Origin: Thermoanaerobacterium saccharolyticum | Lineage (GTDB): Bacteria > Bacillota > Thermoanaerobacteria > Thermoanaerobacterales > Thermoanaerobacteraceae | Reading direction: 5' to 3' | Length of the DNA: 61,516 nucleotides | NCBI RefSeq assembly: GCF_000747665.1 | Contig: NZ_BBKT01000037.1 | Span: 1 to 61,516, forward strand | Part shown: positions 1 through 8,849 of the stretch, one piece after another | Position numbering within the stretch: the stretch's first letter is position 1 | Layout of the letters: each line of letters opens with the position of its first letter | Notes under the pieces: generated by a model | Databases searched by the model: none | What the model was told of the DNA's origin: nothing | What the model saw: the letters and a program-made list of their open reading frames with translations, nothing else | Program-made: the position numbers and the translations under genes

Positions 1-209
1 TCAACAGTGCCCATAATTGTCTTTATGTTTGTATGCTTTTTACCTTTACATCTATATTCCTTTTTGTCCCTTTTTTCTAGTAGAATATCATCTATTTCCA
101 TAAGGATTTGAGCCATTATCTTACAAGCTTCTTCGCATGCTAATCTATAAATTTCTACTTCTAAGTCCTTGAAATTTATTTCATTTTCATTTAAACTTAT
201 ATCTAGCAT
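1..209 (-). mobile_element. ISLre2-family (UPF0236) transposase, N-terminal fragment
   Basis: The minus strand from 209 encodes about 69 residues beginning MLDISLNENEINFKDLE, with a later CKGKKH stretch. I recognise this as the start of the ISLre2/UPF0236 transposases common in Thermoanaerobacter-type genomes. The ATG at 209 follows a good ribosome binding site (GAGGTGATTA on the minus strand, 211-220). The remaining roughly 400 residues lie beyond the window. The element has removed the 5' part of the DUF116 gene that follows. The family assignment is from memory of the N-terminal sequence; the terminal inverted repeat could not be fixed without the other end. Confidence 0.85.
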
Positions 210-272
210 GTAATCACCTCTATAACGCTTTTTATTTTCTATTAAACATTATAGCGGATGATTCATGCGAAG

Positions 273-302
273 GGAAGGTATTTTTTGGATACCTTCCTTT
301 TT
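273..302 (+). terminator. Hairpin with T-tract between the IS and the DUF116 remnant
   Basis: A perfect 9-bp stem (GGAAGGTAT at 273-281, ATACCTTCC at 289-297) with a 7-nt loop is followed by TTTTT, the form of a rho-independent terminator reading rightwards. It stands upstream of the divergent transposase gene. It could belong to the IS end, shielding one side from read-through, or to a gene lost by the insertion. Confidence 0.7.
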
Positions 303-337
303 CTATTTTTTTACTGCCTACTAAAATTATACACTAA

Positions 338-604
338 GATTTAATAAAGCTAAAAGAGAAGTATGGTGTGAAAGTTGCAATTGCAACTGGAGGCACTTTA
401 GCGAGAAAAGCTGTAATGGACATTAAGCCAAAAGCCATTATTGCTATTGCGTGCGAAAGAGACCTAACAAGTGGAATACTGGATGTGAAAAAAATACCCG
501 TTTATGGTATAATAAATATGAGACCTTATGGCCCTTGCTTCAACACAAAAGTGGATTTGGATGAAGTCGAAAAAGCGATAATCAATTTTACGAATGGAGG
601 ATAG
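338..604 (+). pseudogene. DUF116 family protein, C-terminal remnant
   Basis: The frame is open from just after a stop at 335-337 and reads KEKYGVKVAIATGGTLARK, followed by ACERDLTSGI and GPCFNTKV. These are the conserved C-terminal blocks of DUF116 proteins, which are normally about 200 residues or more with an N-terminal membrane segment. Only about 88 codons remain, so the N-terminal half is missing. Upstream DNA is the ISLre2 element, so loss by IS insertion is the likely cause. A GTG at 368 could start a residual 78-aa protein, but no convincing ribosome binding site precedes it. In related genomes this gene sits between fmt and the Zn-protease gene, which matches the right-hand neighbour here. 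The function of DUF116 is unknown to me. Confidence 0.8.
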
Positions 605-609
605 AATTT

Positions 610-1293
610 ATGTTTTGGTTTTACGATCCTACGTATATATTGCTGTTGCCTGCAATTTTACTTGCAATGTACGCTCAATTTAAGGTGCAAAGCACGTTTA
701 ACAGGTATTCAAATGTAAGAAACAGATATGGATACAGAGCTTATGAAGTGGCAAGAAGACTTTTAAATGATGCGGGTCTATATGATGTAAGCATTGAGAT
801 GATACCAGGCAATCTTACAGATCATTATGATCCAAGAAGCAGGGTACTAAGACTTTCTCAGACCGTTTATGGCAGTGATTCTATAGCAGCTATAGGTGTT
901 GCGGCACATGAAACAGGGCATGCAATACAGCATGCTGATGGATATATTCCTCTTAAATTGAGAAATGCAATTGTACCTGTTGCAAATATTGGCACTACAA
1001 TTTCATGGCCGCTTTTGCTGATGGGTTTTTTGTTTGGCTATACACAATTGATAGATATAGGCATAATACTTTTTTCAGCAGTTGTTTTGTTTCAGATAAT
1101 AACATTGCCAGTAGAACTTAATGCAAGCAATAGAGCAATAAGACTTCTGGAATCTGGCGGGCTTTTCATGAGAGATGAGCTTTACCCAGCAAGGCAGGTG
1201 CTTAATGCAGCCGCTTTGACGTATGTTGCTGCTGCGTTCGCTTCTATTATGAATCTTATTAGACTGATAATTTTAAGGGATAGGAGAGATTAA
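610..1293 (+). CDS. Membrane zinc metallopeptidase, YugP family
   Basis: This 227-aa protein belongs to the neutral zinc metallopeptidase family (YugP, zn_peptidase_2). The catalytic HEXXH motif is HETGH at residues 100-104. A hydrophobic N-terminal segment (about residues 6-20) and two or three further membrane segments between residues 125 and 215 place it in the cytoplasmic membrane. The start is the ATG at 610, preceded by GGAGGATAG, which overlaps the end of the DUF116 remnant. Substrate unknown. It heads the run of rsmB and rlmN and is followed by a hairpin at 1275-1305, so part of its transcription may end there. Confidence 0.9.
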   Translation: MFWFYDPTYILLLPAILLAMYAQFKVQSTFNRYSNVRNRYGYRAYEVARRLLNDAGLYDVSIEMIPGNLTDHYDPRSRVLRLSQTVYGSDSIAAIGVAAHETGHAIQHADGYIPLKLRNAIVPVANIGTTISWPLLLMGFLFGYTQLIDIGIILFSAVVLFQIITLPVELNASNRAIRLLESGGLFMRDELYPARQVLNAAALTYVAAAFASIMNLIRLIILRDRRD

Positions 1294-1310
1294 TTTCTAT
1301 CCCTTATTTA
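1275..1310 (+). terminator. Hairpin at the end of the YugP-family gene
   Basis: AAGGGATAG (1275-1283) pairs with CTATCCCTT (1297-1305), and a T-rich tail (ATTTATT) follows. The 5' arm lies inside the last codons of the protease gene. It looks like a weak intrinsic terminator or attenuator before rsmB. Confidence 0.5.
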
Positions 1311-1332
1311 TTAAAATTTTAGAGGTGTTTTA

Positions 1333-2676
1333 ATGAATCAGAGAAATACGGCTTTTAAAATTTTATATGATATAATTGTAAAAAGAGGGTATTCAAATAT
1401 TGTATTAAGCAAGTATCTTAATAACAATGAGTTAAGTGATATAGACAAGAGCTTTATTAAAGAAATAGTTTTTGGAACAATAGAGAGAAAACAAACATTG
1501 GATAGAATAATTGACTATTGCTCGAGGAAAGGTATCAAGAAGATAGACAACAGAATATTAATAATACTTGAAATGGGATTATATCAAATAATTTATATGG
1601 ATAAAGTGCCTCACTATGCTGCTATTAGTGAAGCTGTAAATCTTACCAAGAGATATGCAGATGCATACGCTTCTAAGTTTGTTAATGCTGTGCTCCGCAA
1701 TTATGTACGCAATTCGGAAAAAATTGATATTTTAAAATCTGACCAAAATGTTGTTGAATATTTGGCATTTAAATATTCATATCCTGAATGGATTGTAAAA
1801 AGACTTTTAGATAATTATGACAAAGATGTGGTTGAAGATATATTAAAGGCATTAAACGAAAGGCCAGAAATATCTGTAAGACTTAATACTTTGAAGATAG
1901 ACATGGAAAAGTTTGAAAAGATATTAGTGGATAGAGGATTGAATTTTAAAAAGGGATTGTATGTGGATGATGCTTATTATATTGATTTAAAAAACATCGC
2001 AGATGATGAAATTTACAAAAATGGCTTTGTGCAGATCCAAGATGAAGGTGCTATGATCATATCTAAAGTTTTATCACCTAATTCAGGCGATCTTATAATA
2101 GATGTATGTAGCGCACCAGGAGGGAAGACTACACATATTGCTCAATTAATGAGCAATAAAGGAAAAGTTATTGCGTTCGATATACATGAGCACAAGATTG
2201 ATTTAATAAAAATGAATTGCAAAAGATTAGGCGTAAACAATGTGGATGCGTATGTATTTGATTCAACCGAGATAAATGAAAAATATATAGACAAGGCAGA
2301 CAAGGTATTGGCTGACGTTCCATGCACTGGAATAGGAATCATAAGGAAAAAACCAGATATAAAATTAAAGGATTATACGGAAGAAGATATCAAAAAGCTT
2401 AATAACATTCAATATAGTATACTCAGTTCCAGCTCCAAATACGTCAAAAAAGGTGGGTATATATTGTACAGCACGTGTACAATTGGAAAAGAGGAAAATA
2501 TGAATATTATAGATAAATTTTTGGATGAAAATAGGAATTTTGAAATTTCAGATATAACGCCTTTTTTGCCTGAAGCTTTGACATCGCAAGTCGATATCAA
2601 AGGTTGCTTGCAATTGCTGCCAAACATTAATAATACAGATGGTTTTTTTATATGCAAATTGCAGAGAAATGATTGA
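1333..2676 (+). CDS. rsmB: 16S rRNA (cytosine-967 C5)-methyltransferase RsmB
   Basis: RsmB (Sun/Fmu) transfers a methyl group from S-adenosylmethionine to C5 of C967 in 16S rRNA. The 447-aa length is normal. Residues 1-140 form the NusB-like RNA-binding domain. The Rossmann methyltransferase domain carries motif I (DVCSAPGGKT from about residue 257) and the two conserved cysteines of m5C enzymes: the PC motif at C331 and the TC motif at C382. The ATG follows an AGAGGTG ribosome binding site. It precedes rlmN, as is usual in Clostridia, so two rRNA methyltransferases are adjacent. Confidence 0.95.
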   Translation: MNQRNTAFKILYDIIVKRGYSNIVLSKYLNNNELSDIDKSFIKEIVFGTIERKQTLDRIIDYCSRKGIKKIDNRILIILEMGLYQIIYMDKVPHYAAISEAVNLTKRYADAYASKFVNAVLRNYVRNSEKIDILKSDQNVVEYLAFKYSYPEWIVKRLLDNYDKDVVEDILKALNERPEISVRLNTLKIDMEKFEKILVDRGLNFKKGLYVDDAYYIDLKNIADDEIYKNGFVQIQDEGAMIISKVLSPNSGDLIIDVCSAPGGKTTHIAQLMSNKGKVIAFDIHEHKIDLIKMNCKRLGVNNVDAYVFDSTEINEKYIDKADKVLADVPCTGIGIIRKKPDIKLKDYTEEDIKKLNNIQYSILSSSSKYVKKGGYILYSTCTIGKEENMNIIDKFLDENRNFEISDITPFLPEALTSQVDIKGCLQLLPNINNTDGFFICKLQRND

Positions 2677-2681
2677 ATTTG

Positions 2682-2690
2682 TGATATAAT
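2682..2690 (+). promoter_or_regulatory. Possible extended -10 promoter before rlmN
   Basis: TGATATAAT (TGn plus TATAAT) lies about 30 bases before the rlmN start. No good -35 box is correctly spaced; TTGCAG is 20 bases upstream. It could supply a separate transcript for rlmN-stp-prkC onwards. Confidence 0.4.
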
Positions 2691-2719
2691 ATCTCTATGA
2701 AATTTTGGAGGCGTTTTAA

Positions 2720-3751
2720 TTGATAGATTTAAAAAACATGACTATTGATGAACTTGAAAAGTTTTTTCTTGACATTGGTGAAACAAAGTACAGAGCAAAG
2801 CAGGTTTTTCGTTGGATTTATAGAGGGGTTACCAGTTTTGATGACATGACTGATCTAAAGAAAGATTTAAGGCAAAAGTTGAAAAATATGGCCTTCATTT
2901 CTAATTTGCAAATTGCAAAAAAAGTCGTATCAAGTGAAGATGGAACAGCTAAGTATCTTTTTTTGCTGGATGATGAAAATATTGTTGAAGGTGTAGCGAT
3001 AAAGTATAGCTTTGGTAATACATCTTGTATATCTACTCAAGTGGGATGTAATATGAGATGTTCGTTTTGTGCATCAGGGATTGGCGGTAAAGTCAGAAAT
3101 TTAAAAGCATCTGAAATGGTAGACGAAGTCCTTATAATGAATAAAGATTATGGTAAGATCTCCAATATAGTGTTGATGGGCAGCGGTGAGCCATTTGATA
3201 ACTATGATGACGTTATGAAATTTATAAAAATTGTCAATAATCCATTTGGCATGGGCATAGGTGTTAGACATATTACTATCTCCACATGCGGAATTGTGCC
3301 TAAAATTTACGAATTTGCAGATGAAGGGTTAGGAGTTAATTTGTCTATTTCGCTTCATGCACCTACTGATGATTTGCGTTCACAGTTAATGCCCATAAAT
3401 AAGGTTTATCCTATAAAAGATTTAATTGATGCATGTAGGTACTATATAGACAAAACTCATAGAAGGATAACTTTTGAATACTCGCTTATAAAAGGCGTAA
3501 ATGATAGCTATGATATGAGCTTAAAACTGTCCAATCTCTTAAAGGGGCTTTTGTGTCATGTAAATTTAATACCAGTGAATTACGTCAACGAGATTGGCTA
3601 TGAAAAGGCTGATAACGAGAAGATAATGGCTTTTAAGAATGTGCTTGAGAGAAGTGGCATTACATGTACAGTGAGGCGTGAACTTGGCAGTGACATCGAT
3701 GCAGCTTGTGGTCAATTAAGAAGGAAATATTTAGCTGGAAGGGTGAAATGA
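2720..3751 (+). CDS. rlmN: Dual-specificity 23S rRNA/tRNA (adenine C2)-methyltransferase RlmN
   Basis: RlmN is a radical SAM enzyme that makes 2-methyladenosine at A2503 of 23S rRNA and A37 of some tRNAs. The 343-aa protein shows the [4Fe-4S]-binding CNMRCSFC cluster (C110, C114, C117) and the C-terminal catalytic cysteine in DAACGQL (C330). The start is TTG at 2720 behind GGAGG (2707-2711); there is no ATG in a better place. It is followed 6 bases later by stp, so the two are probably co-transcribed. Confidence 0.95.
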   Translation: MIDLKNMTIDELEKFFLDIGETKYRAKQVFRWIYRGVTSFDDMTDLKKDLRQKLKNMAFISNLQIAKKVVSSEDGTAKYLFLLDDENIVEGVAIKYSFGNTSCISTQVGCNMRCSFCASGIGGKVRNLKASEMVDEVLIMNKDYGKISNIVLMGSGEPFDNYDDVMKFIKIVNNPFGMGIGVRHITISTCGIVPKIYEFADEGLGVNLSISLHAPTDDLRSQLMPINKVYPIKDLIDACRYYIDKTHRRITFEYSLIKGVNDSYDMSLKLSNLLKGLLCHVNLIPVNYVNEIGYEKADNEKIMAFKNVLERSGITCTVRRELGSDIDAACGQLRRKYLAGRVK

Positions 3752-3756
3752 TTTAG

Positions 3757-4491
3757 ATGTTAGTATATGCACTTACTGATAAGGGTAATGTAAGAGAAAA
3801 TAATGAAGATTCATATTTTATTTCTACAGATGAAAGAATAAAACTTTTTATTGTAGCTGACGGCATGGGTGGATGTAATGGCGGTGAAGTTGCAAGCAGA
3901 TACGCAATAGAGGTCATTACAAAGTATTTTTTTAGCAATTATAGTAGTTGTAATAAAAATGATGATTCGATAAAGAAATTTATTGAGGATGCGGTTAGAA
4001 GTGCAAACTCTCACGTTTTTAATGAATCTTTTTCGAATATAGACCTTACAGGAATGGGTACAACGCTAACTCTCCTTTTGATAGAGAATGGAAAATTTTT
4101 TATTGGTCACATAGGTGATAGCAGAGCATATTTAATAAGAGACGATAAGCTCATGCAGATTACTGAAGATCATTCTTATGTGGAAGAATTAGTGAAATTA
4201 GGCAGGATAACCCATGAAGAAGCAAGAAATCATCCACAGAAAAACATTATAACAAGGGCACTTGGCATCGATGAGGAAATAGAAGTAGATATATTTACTG
4301 GCGATGTTTTTAAAAATGATGTCTTTTTGCTGTGCACAGATGGATTGACAAATATGCTTACAGACGATTTGATTTTAAAGGAATTTAATAGTTCTGAAAG
4401 CATAGATAAGGCTTGCGATAATCTGATTAAAATGGCAAAACAAAATGGTGGCTTTGACAATATTACTATTGTGGCGGTAAAGGAGGTGTGA
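3757..4491 (+). CDS. stp: PP2C-type protein serine/threonine phosphatase Stp (PrpC)
   Basis: This 244-aa PP2C/PPM phosphatase dephosphorylates targets of the partner kinase encoded next. Metal-binding and catalytic motifs are all present: RENNEDS near the N-terminus, [22 protein letters not shown] and the C-terminal GGFDNITIV. The metal-binding aspartates are retained, so it should be active. The start ATG at 3757 follows AAGGGTGA at the end of rlmN. The gene ends 5 bases before prkC, a conserved phosphatase-kinase pair acting on growth, cell-wall and germination signals. Confidence 0.95.
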   Translation: MLVYALTDKGNVRENNEDSYFISTDERIKLFIVADGMGGCNGGEVASRYAIEVITKYFFSNYSSCNKNDDSIKKFIEDAVRSANSHVFNESFSNIDLTGMGTTLTLLLIENGKFFIGHIGDSRAYLIRDDKLMQITEDHSYVEELVKLGRITHEEARNHPQKNIITRALGIDEEIEVDIFTGDVFKNDVFLLCTDGLTNMLTDDLILKEFNSSESIDKACDNLIKMAKQNGGFDNITIVAVKEV

Positions 4492-4495
4492 CTAT

Positions 4496-6406
4496 ATGGT
4501 TGGTAAAATGCTTGGAAATCGATATGAGATACTGGAAAAGATAGGCGAAGGTGGTATGGCAAAGGTATATAAGGCAAAATGCCATCTTTTGAATAGGATT
4601 GTTGCCATAAAAGTATTGAGATCGGAATTTGTGTCAGATGAAGAGTTTGTAAGAAGGTTCAAAAGAGAATCACAAGCGGCAGCAAGCCTTTCTCATCCTA
4701 ATATTGTCAGCATATATGATGTTGGACAAGAAGGAGATATATACTATATTGTAATGGAATATGTCAATGGAAAAACTTTAAAACAATTAATTAAGGAAAC
4801 GAATGGACCTTTGCCTATACCAAAATCCTTGGATATAGCAAGGCAAGTATGTAGAGCGTTGGAACACGCTCATAAACATCATATTGTTCACAGAGACATT
4901 AAGCCACAAAATATATTGGTGACAGATGACAACATTGTAAAGGTAACAGACTTTGGCATTGCAAGAGCAGCTAATGGTTCTACCATAACATATGGTGGAG
5001 GAGATGTTCTTGGTACTGCTTACTATTTTTCGCCAGAACAGGCGAAAGGTGCCATGATAGACGAAAAGACCGATATATATTCGCTGGGAATTGTCATGTA
5101 TGAAATGCTAACTGGCAAAGTTCCTTTTGAAGGTGAGAGCCCAATATCGGTTGCATTAAAGCATATACAGGAAAATATAGTACCACCATCAAAGTTGAAT
5201 CCTCGAGTACCTTATAAACTTGACAAGATAGTTTTAAAGGCCACCGAAAAAGATATAAATTACAGATATAAAAGTGCGGCTGAACTTTTGAATGATATTG
5301 ATACGTTTATAAGCGATCCAGATAAATTGATCATAGGTGATTTAACTGACAACAATGTTACGAGGGTCATGAAGGCGGAAGAAATTAACGAGAAGATTAA
5401 GGATTCAAAAACACCGAGCAAAAGAAAAGGAAGAAAAATTTTAAGAAATATAGGGATTGCAATATTGATTTTAGCGCTTATGGCATCACTGTCTTACGGT
5501 ACTATGTATTTTTTAAACAACATGGCTACTGCAGCAGAAGTGAAAGTGCCTGATATAAAAGGTCAAACACTAGACAAAGCAACTACAATATTGGAAAATA
5601 ACAATTTGAAGTTAAATATTTCAGACAGTCAATACAGCGATGCTCCGACCAACACTATTTTGTCACAAGATCCACCGGCAGGAGAGACTGTAAAGAAGGG
5701 TTCTACTGTTAACGTAGTAGTCAGCAAAGGAAAACAGAATTCCGTTGTTCCTAATGTCATAGGCAGTGAATACAGAGATGCTCAGTTGAAATTAAAAAAT
5801 AGTGGGCTAAATGCAAATTTAATTTGGGACTACAATGATAGCTATCCAAATGGCTACGTGTATGATCAAAATCCAAGGCAAGGTGTGCAAGTTGAATACA
5901 ATACTGTTGTTGATGTTTATGTAAGCAAAGGACCAGAAATGGTTACAGTTCCTAATGTCCAGAACATGTCGCTTGATGATGCGACAAAAGCTTTGGAAGA
6001 TGTAGGACTTAAGGTTGGAAATGTAACTACACAACCAAGTGACAGCGTGCCTGATAATTTTGTGATCTCGCAAAGCATACCTCATGGCACCAGCATTCAA
6101 AAGGGCAAATCTATCGATTTGATTGTGAGCCAATCAACACAGACGCAGCAGCAACAGCAACAGACGCAGACTCAATTGCCTCAAGGATATAAGACAAAAG
6201 AGATTACAATTAACTTGCCTAATCAAGAAGGCCCTATGAAAGTTGATGTTTATGTTATACAAGATGGCAATAAGACATTGCAGTATTCAAATACGTATAC
6301 CTATGCAGACAGTCCAATAACAGTACCAGTTAGTGGTAAAGGCAATGTTATTATTGAAGTTGATATAAACGGCAATGTTTACGAAACGATGGGGGCGAAA
6401 TTTTAG
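4496..6406 (+). CDS. prkC: Membrane serine/threonine kinase PrkC with three PASTA domains
   Basis: This 636-aa Hanks-type kinase senses cell-wall fragments through extracellular PASTA repeats. Residues 1-275 are the kinase domain, with glycine loop GEGGMAKVY, catalytic loop HRDIKPQNI and DFGIAR. A single membrane helix lies at about residues 318-340. Three PASTA repeats follow at about 349-415, 416-483 and 484-552, each starting V(P)xVxxxxxxDA. After a glutamine-rich linker (about residues 556-568) there is an extra C-terminal domain of some 60 residues rich in beta-type sequence. The ATG at 4496 follows AAAGGAGGTG. The stop overlaps the GTG of rsgA. In Bacillus the homologue triggers spore germination by muropeptides. 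Confidence 0.95.
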   Translation: MVGKMLGNRYEILEKIGEGGMAKVYKAKCHLLNRIVAIKVLRSEFVSDEEFVRRFKRESQAAASLSHPNIVSIYDVGQEGDIYYIVMEYVNGKTLKQLIKETNGPLPIPKSLDIARQVCRALEHAHKHHIVHRDIKPQNILVTDDNIVKVTDFGIARAANGSTITYGGGDVLGTAYYFSPEQAKGAMIDEKTDIYSLGIVMYEMLTGKVPFEGESPISVALKHIQENIVPPSKLNPRVPYKLDKIVLKATEKDINYRYKSAAELLNDIDTFISDPDKLIIGDLTDNNVTRVMKAEEINEKIKDSKTPSKRKGRKILRNIGIAILILALMASLSYGTMYFLNNMATAAEVKVPDIKGQTLDKATTILENNNLKLNISDSQYSDAPTNTILSQDPPAGETVKKGSTVNVVVSKGKQNSVVPNVIGSEYRDAQLKLKNSGLNANLIWDYNDSYPNGYVYDQNPRQGVQVEYNTVVDVYVSKGPEMVTVPNVQNMSLDDATKALEDVGLKVGNVTTQPSDSVPDNFVISQSIPHGTSIQKGKSIDLIVSQSTQTQQQQQQTQTQLPQGYKTKEITINLPNQEGPMKVDVYVIQDGNKTLQYSNTYTYADSPITVPVSGKGNVIIEVDINGNVYETMGAKF

Positions 6407-7281
6407 TGGTATTAGTAGGACGAATTATTAAAGGCATTGGAGGTTTTTACTATGTTTCCACCGAGCATGGCACCATAGAATGCCGTGCTCGTGGTAAATT
6501 TAGAATTTCCAATATTATACCTATTGTTGGAGACTACGTTGATGTCGAATCACAAAATTTAAAAGATGGATTCATAGTGAATATACATGACAGGAAAAAC
6601 CAATTAGTAAGGCCACCTGTGTCAAATGTAGATCAAGCAATAATTACTTTTTCGATAGTTAATCCTGATTTAAACAGATTGCAGCTTGATAAAATGATAA
6701 TATTAACTGAAGTAAACGAGATAAATCCCATCATCTGCATAAATAAGGTTGATTTAGTTAATGAAGATGAATACATGCCAATATACAATACATATAAAAA
6801 ATTAGGGTACGAAGTGATTACTACTTCCAAATACGATAACATTGGAATCGACAAGTTAAAAACAATTCTAAAAGGTAAAACTTCTTTTTTTACAGGTCCA
6901 TCTGGCGTAGGAAAATCTTCTTTGATAAATTGTATTCATGGGCATGAAAGGCAAGAGATTGGAGATTTAAGTGAAAAGCTTAATAGAGGAAAGCATACGA
7001 CAAGAAATGTGGAGTTAATACCTATTGATGGTGGCTATGTATTGGATACGCCTGGCTTTACCTCTCTAAATCTTGATATTGATGAAAAAAATCTCAAAAA
7101 TTTTTATAAAGATTTTCAAGTCTTTAAAACAGAATGTAGATTTAATTCGTGCTTACATATTAATGAACCTGATTGTGGAGTTAAAAGTGCTGTTGAGAGT
7201 GGGATGATTGATAGAACAAGGTACTCAAATTATTTAAGTTTATATAATGAACTAAAAGCGAACAAAAGGAGGAAATATTAA
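6406..7281 (+). CDS. rsgA: Ribosome small subunit-dependent GTPase RsgA
   Basis: RsgA (YloQ) is a circularly permuted GTPase that checks late 30S subunit maturation. The permuted motif order is visible: NKVD first, then GPSGVGKSS (P-loop), then DTPGF. An N-terminal OB-fold (about residues 1-70) and a C-terminal zinc knuckle (C, C, H and C between EC and PDCG) complete the 291-aa protein. It starts with GTG at 6406, overlapping the prkC stop by one base, which indicates translational coupling. The order stp-prkC-rsgA-rpe-thiN is the classic Firmicute arrangement. Confidence 0.95.
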   Translation: MVLVGRIIKGIGGFYYVSTEHGTIECRARGKFRISNIIPIVGDYVDVESQNLKDGFIVNIHDRKNQLVRPPVSNVDQAIITFSIVNPDLNRLQLDKMIILTEVNEINPIICINKVDLVNEDEYMPIYNTYKKLGYEVITTSKYDNIGIDKLKTILKGKTSFFTGPSGVGKSSLINCIHGHERQEIGDLSEKLNRGKHTTRNVELIPIDGGYVLDTPGFTSLNLDIDEKNLKNFYKDFQVFKTECRFNSCLHINEPDCGVKSAVESGMIDRTRYSNYLSLYNELKANKRRKY

Positions 7282-7283
7282 TA

Positions 7284-7937
7284 ATGGAAATTTCTCCGTC
7301 GATTTTATCGGCTGACTTTGGAAATTTGTTATCTGATATACGAAAAGTTGAAGTAGAGAAACCCGAGTATTTGCATATAGATATTATGGATGGGCATTTT
7401 GTCCCTAATATAACGATTGGACCATTGGTATTAAATGCTTTAAAAGGCAAAACCAAGATTCCATTTGACGTTCATTTAATGATAGAAGAGCCTGACAAAT
7501 ACGTAAAAGAATTTGTCGATGCTGGAGCCAAAAATATAACAGTACATCAGGAAGCATGTGTACATCTAGACAGAACTTTGCAATTGATAAAGTCAATGGG
7601 TATAAATGCAAGCGTGGCACTAAACCCTGCTACATCTTTAGATACATTAAGATATGTATTGTCATCAGTTGATATGGTGTTGATTATGACTGTAAACCCT
7701 GGTTTTGGAGGGCAAGTATTTATAGATGGCATGTATGAAAAAATTCGAGAATTAGCATCAATTAGAAATGAAAAGGGATTGAATTTTAAGATAGAAGTTG
7801 ATGGAGGTATTAATATTGATAATATAAAGGATGTAGTTTTGGCTGGAGCTGATGTGATTGTGGCTGGTTCGTTTATATTTGCCAATGGAGATCCTGGTGA
7901 AAATTTAAAAAAACTTAGAGAGGCAGCACTAAAATGA
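7284..7937 (+). CDS. rpe: Ribulose-phosphate 3-epimerase
   Basis: Rpe interconverts ribulose 5-phosphate and xylulose 5-phosphate in the pentose phosphate pathway. The 217-aa TIM-barrel protein shows the family signatures SPSILSADF, HIDIMDGHFVPN, MTVNPGFGGQ and EVDGGI, including the metal-binding His and Asp residues and the two catalytic Asp. The ATG at 7284 follows AAAGGAGG, 3 bases after rsgA. Its last codons overlap the thiN start (ATGA). Confidence 0.95.
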   Translation: MEISPSILSADFGNLLSDIRKVEVEKPEYLHIDIMDGHFVPNITIGPLVLNALKGKTKIPFDVHLMIEEPDKYVKEFVDAGAKNITVHQEACVHLDRTLQLIKSMGINASVALNPATSLDTLRYVLSSVDMVLIMTVNPGFGGQVFIDGMYEKIRELASIRNEKGLNFKIEVDGGINIDNIKDVVLAGADVIVAGSFIFANGDPGENLKKLREAALK

Positions 7938-8569
7938 AGGTTTGTATTATCTCAAATGGAGAATTTAAAGATTCCAACTATTTTAAAAAAGCAATCGATG
8001 AATGCGACGTGGTAATCTGTGCGGATGGTGGAGCTAATATAGCTTACAAATTAGGCATAATGCCAAATTACATCGTAGGTGATTTGGATTCAGCGGATGA
8101 TAAAATTATAGATTATTATTTGCAACAAGGTGTAATCATTGAAAAACATCCTACTATGAAAGACGAGACGGATAGTCAACTTGCAACGATAAAGGCTATA
8201 GACATAGGAGCTAATGAGATCGTGTATTTAGCGACGATAGGAAGTAGATTTGATCATTCATTAGCAAATTTGTCGCTTTTATTGTACCTTCTTAAGAGAA
8301 AAATAAAGGGAAAAATTTTGAGCGAAAAAAATGAAGTTTATCTTATTGATGATTTTATCGAATTGGAAGGCAAATCAGGTGATGTAGTTTCATTGATTCC
8401 GTACAGTTTAGACGTTAGAGGAATTTACACTGAAGGGTTGTTTTATCCTTTATCTGGTCAAGATATGTCTTTAGAGATGCCTTATGGGATTAGCAACGTA
8501 TTTACAGATAGTAAGATTAAGATAAAGATAAATAGTGGTTATTTGCTTGTGATAAAATCTAAAGATTAG
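7934..8569 (+). CDS. thiN: Thiamine pyrophosphokinase
   Basis: This 211-aa protein matches thiamine diphosphokinase (YloS/ThiN), which makes thiamine pyrophosphate from thiamine and ATP. The motifs CADGGAN, VGDLDS and KDETDSQLA, and the later GSRFDHSLAN, are the family's ATP/Mg and thiamine-binding blocks. It starts 4 bases inside the end of rpe (ATGA overlap). The 3' end is followed at once by a large hairpin (8573-8620) that should end most transcription. Confidence 0.93.
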   Translation: MKVCIISNGEFKDSNYFKKAIDECDVVICADGGANIAYKLGIMPNYIVGDLDSADDKIIDYYLQQGVIIEKHPTMKDETDSQLATIKAIDIGANEIVYLATIGSRFDHSLANLSLLLYLLKRKIKGKILSEKNEVYLIDDFIELEGKSGDVVSLIPYSLDVRGIYTEGLFYPLSGQDMSLEMPYGISNVFTDSKIKIKINSGYLLVIKSKD

Positions 8570-8572
8570 CAC

Positions 8573-8621
8573 AAAATCTGCTCCTTTCGAATAAAATATT
8601 GAAAGAAAGGAGTGGATTTTT
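8573..8621 (+). terminator. Sixteen-bp hairpin ending thiN and masking the next ribosome binding site
   Basis: AAAATCTGCTCCTTTC (8573-8588) pairs with GAAAGGAGTGGATTTT (8605-8620); the only departures are two G-U wobbles. The loop is 16 nt and T residues follow. The 3' arm contains AAAGGAG, the only ribosome binding site for the ATG at 8622. The hairpin can therefore act as a thiN terminator and, in read-through RNA, as a block on translation of the next gene. Confidence 0.7.
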
Positions 8622-8807
8622 ATGTGGAATAAAATTTATAGAAAAATTAGAATATTAAATAAAAAACTGAATTATTCAATTGGATATATTATAATTTCGC
8701 TTGGAATATTTATAATTGTATTGTACATACCAAGTTGGCTGTGGATGATACTTTTAGGATTTGCTGTAATAATGATTGGTTATTTTATTAATGCATATTT
8801 CAAATAG
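8622..8807 (+). CDS. Small membrane protein, unrecognised (61 aa)
   Basis: I do not recognise this protein. The N-terminal 18 residues are strongly basic (KIYRKIRILNKK), followed by two adjacent hydrophobic stretches at about residues 20-35 and 38-57 that would form a membrane hairpin, with WLW at the centre. The ATG lies directly behind an AAAGGAGTGG ribosome binding site, which is itself in the 3' arm of a hairpin. It sits between thiN and the spoVM candidate. A role in the spore or envelope is possible from position alone, but there is no direct evidence. Confidence 0.7.
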   Translation: MWNKIYRKIRILNKKLNYSIGYIIISLGIFIIVLYIPSWLWMILLGFAVIMIGYFINAYFK

Positions 8808-8849
8808 TAGATAAATAGTTTAGAAGTAAAAGGATAAAGGGGGATGCAT

